This document shows, piece by piece, positions 32,160-32,558 of a stretch of 32,558 nucleotides of DNA (positions are counted from its first letter, which is position 1; each line of letters opens with the position of its first letter). The stretch comes from Guillardia theta CCMP2712 (lineage: Eukaryota > Cryptophyceae > Pyrenomonadales > Geminigeraceae), in NCBI RefSeq assembly GCF_000315625.1, contig NW_005434591.1, positions 1,595-34,152 of the forward strand, read 5' to 3'. The position numbers and the translations under genes are program-made. Under the pieces are notes generated by a model. That model did not search any database. It saw nothing but the letters and a program-made list of their open reading frames with translations, and was not told the DNA's origin.

Positions 32160-32558
32160 ATGGCGGTGGTGGATCCTTGCGCTGACTCAGAGGGCAGGAG
32201 GCTGGATATCCTCTCCCTGCTTCCTTCTCGCGAGAGAACCGCTGCAGAGGCGCCGCCAGCCCTGGCAGGCGAGGAGTCTCTCGACTCTCTTCCGAAAGAT
32301 CCTCGCGAGTCAACCTGCCAGGAAGTCAGTCATGTGGGGGAGGAGGAAGAGGAAGAGGAAGAGGAGAGAGGAGGAGGAGGAGGAGGAGGAGGAGGAGGAG
32401 GAGGAGGAGGAGGAGGAGGAGGAGGAGGAGGAGGAGGAGGAGGAGGAGGAGGAGGAGGAGGAGGAGGAGGAGGAGGAGGAGGAGGAGGAGGAGGAGGAGG
32501 AGGAGGAGGAGGAGGAGGAGGAGGAGGAGGACGAGGAGGAGGAGGAGGAGGAGGAGGA
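32160..32558 (+). CDS. Start of a hypothetical protein running into a poly-Gly repeat (partial)
   Basis: An ATG at 32160 opens a frame with protein-like composition: MAVVDPCADSEGRRLDILSL, then Ala/Glu/Ser-rich text to STCQEVSHVGEEEE. From about 32368 it becomes an uninterrupted GGA run read as poly-Gly until the window ends. The first 65 residues match no family I know. The gene is cut by the edge. The repeat could be the natural edge of an assembled contig, so the real length of poly-Gly is unknown. Confidence 0.4.
   Translation, partial: MAVVDPCADSEGRRLDILSLLPSRERTAAEAPPALAGEESLDSLPKDPRESTCQEVSHVGEEEEEEEEERGGGGGGGGGGGGGGGGGGGGGGGGGGGGGGGGGGGGGGGGGGGGGGGGGGGGGGRGGGGGGGG
32341..32558. repeat. 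Long (GGA)n microsatellite at the window edge
   Basis: More than 60 GGA units, almost perfect, with one GAC interruption near 32532. GAGGAA units lead into it. It is a pure purine strand able to form triplex or quadruplex structures. Confidence 0.95.

Overview
The window is nuclear DNA of a unicellular eukaryote. Coding regions are broken by many very short GT-AG introns (about 40-60 nt). Some families, such as anoctamin, Miro and beta-adaptin, are widespread in eukaryotes. The EsV-1-7 cysteine-repeat gene points to an alga-like protist. A cryptophyte of the Guillardia type would fit, but this is inferred from gene content and intron style, not shown. All exon models were built by eye from splice sites and remembered family conservation.

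Layout. 1-3080: three copies (A on -, B and C on +) of a mobile element bounded by a roughly 50-bp terminal inverted repeat. Each carries parts of an ORF resembling the C-terminal zinc-knuckle/endonuclease-like region of non-LTR reverse transcriptase proteins, with different internal deletions. 3150-4820: GC-rich islands, a 23-bp minisatellite and a small three-exon gene. 4896-8073 (+): a 19-exon Miro GTPase. 8822-8894 (+): tRNA-Lys(CTT). 9630-11248 (+): an EsV-1-7 repeat protein. 11331-13590 (-): a ceramide/sphingosine kinase-like lipid kinase. 14102-15066 (+): a small multi-pass membrane protein. 15491-17914 (-): a Zn2Cys6 DNA-binding domain fused to ankyrin-type repeats. 19878-23767 (+): a 16-exon AP-1/AP-2 beta-adaptin. 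23843-26344 (-): an anoctamin. 27505-31770 (+): an intronless 1421-residue protein joining a MORC/GHKL ATPase, a PWWP domain, a CW zinc finger and a pseudokinase-like domain. 32160-end (+): the start of a gene that runs into a very long GGA repeat at the window edge.

The genes do not form a pathway; this is an ordinary, gene-dense eukaryotic segment with convergent pairs whose 3' ends lie less than 100 bp apart. Miro (mitochondrial transport), beta-adaptin (clathrin sorting), the lipid kinase and the anoctamin are membrane or traffic functions. The MORC fusion and the Zn2Cys6-ankyrin protein are probably nuclear. The most unusual objects are the MORC-PWWP-CW-pseudokinase fusion, the Zn2Cys6-ankyrin fusion, and the inverted-repeat elements carrying a retrotransposon-type ORF.
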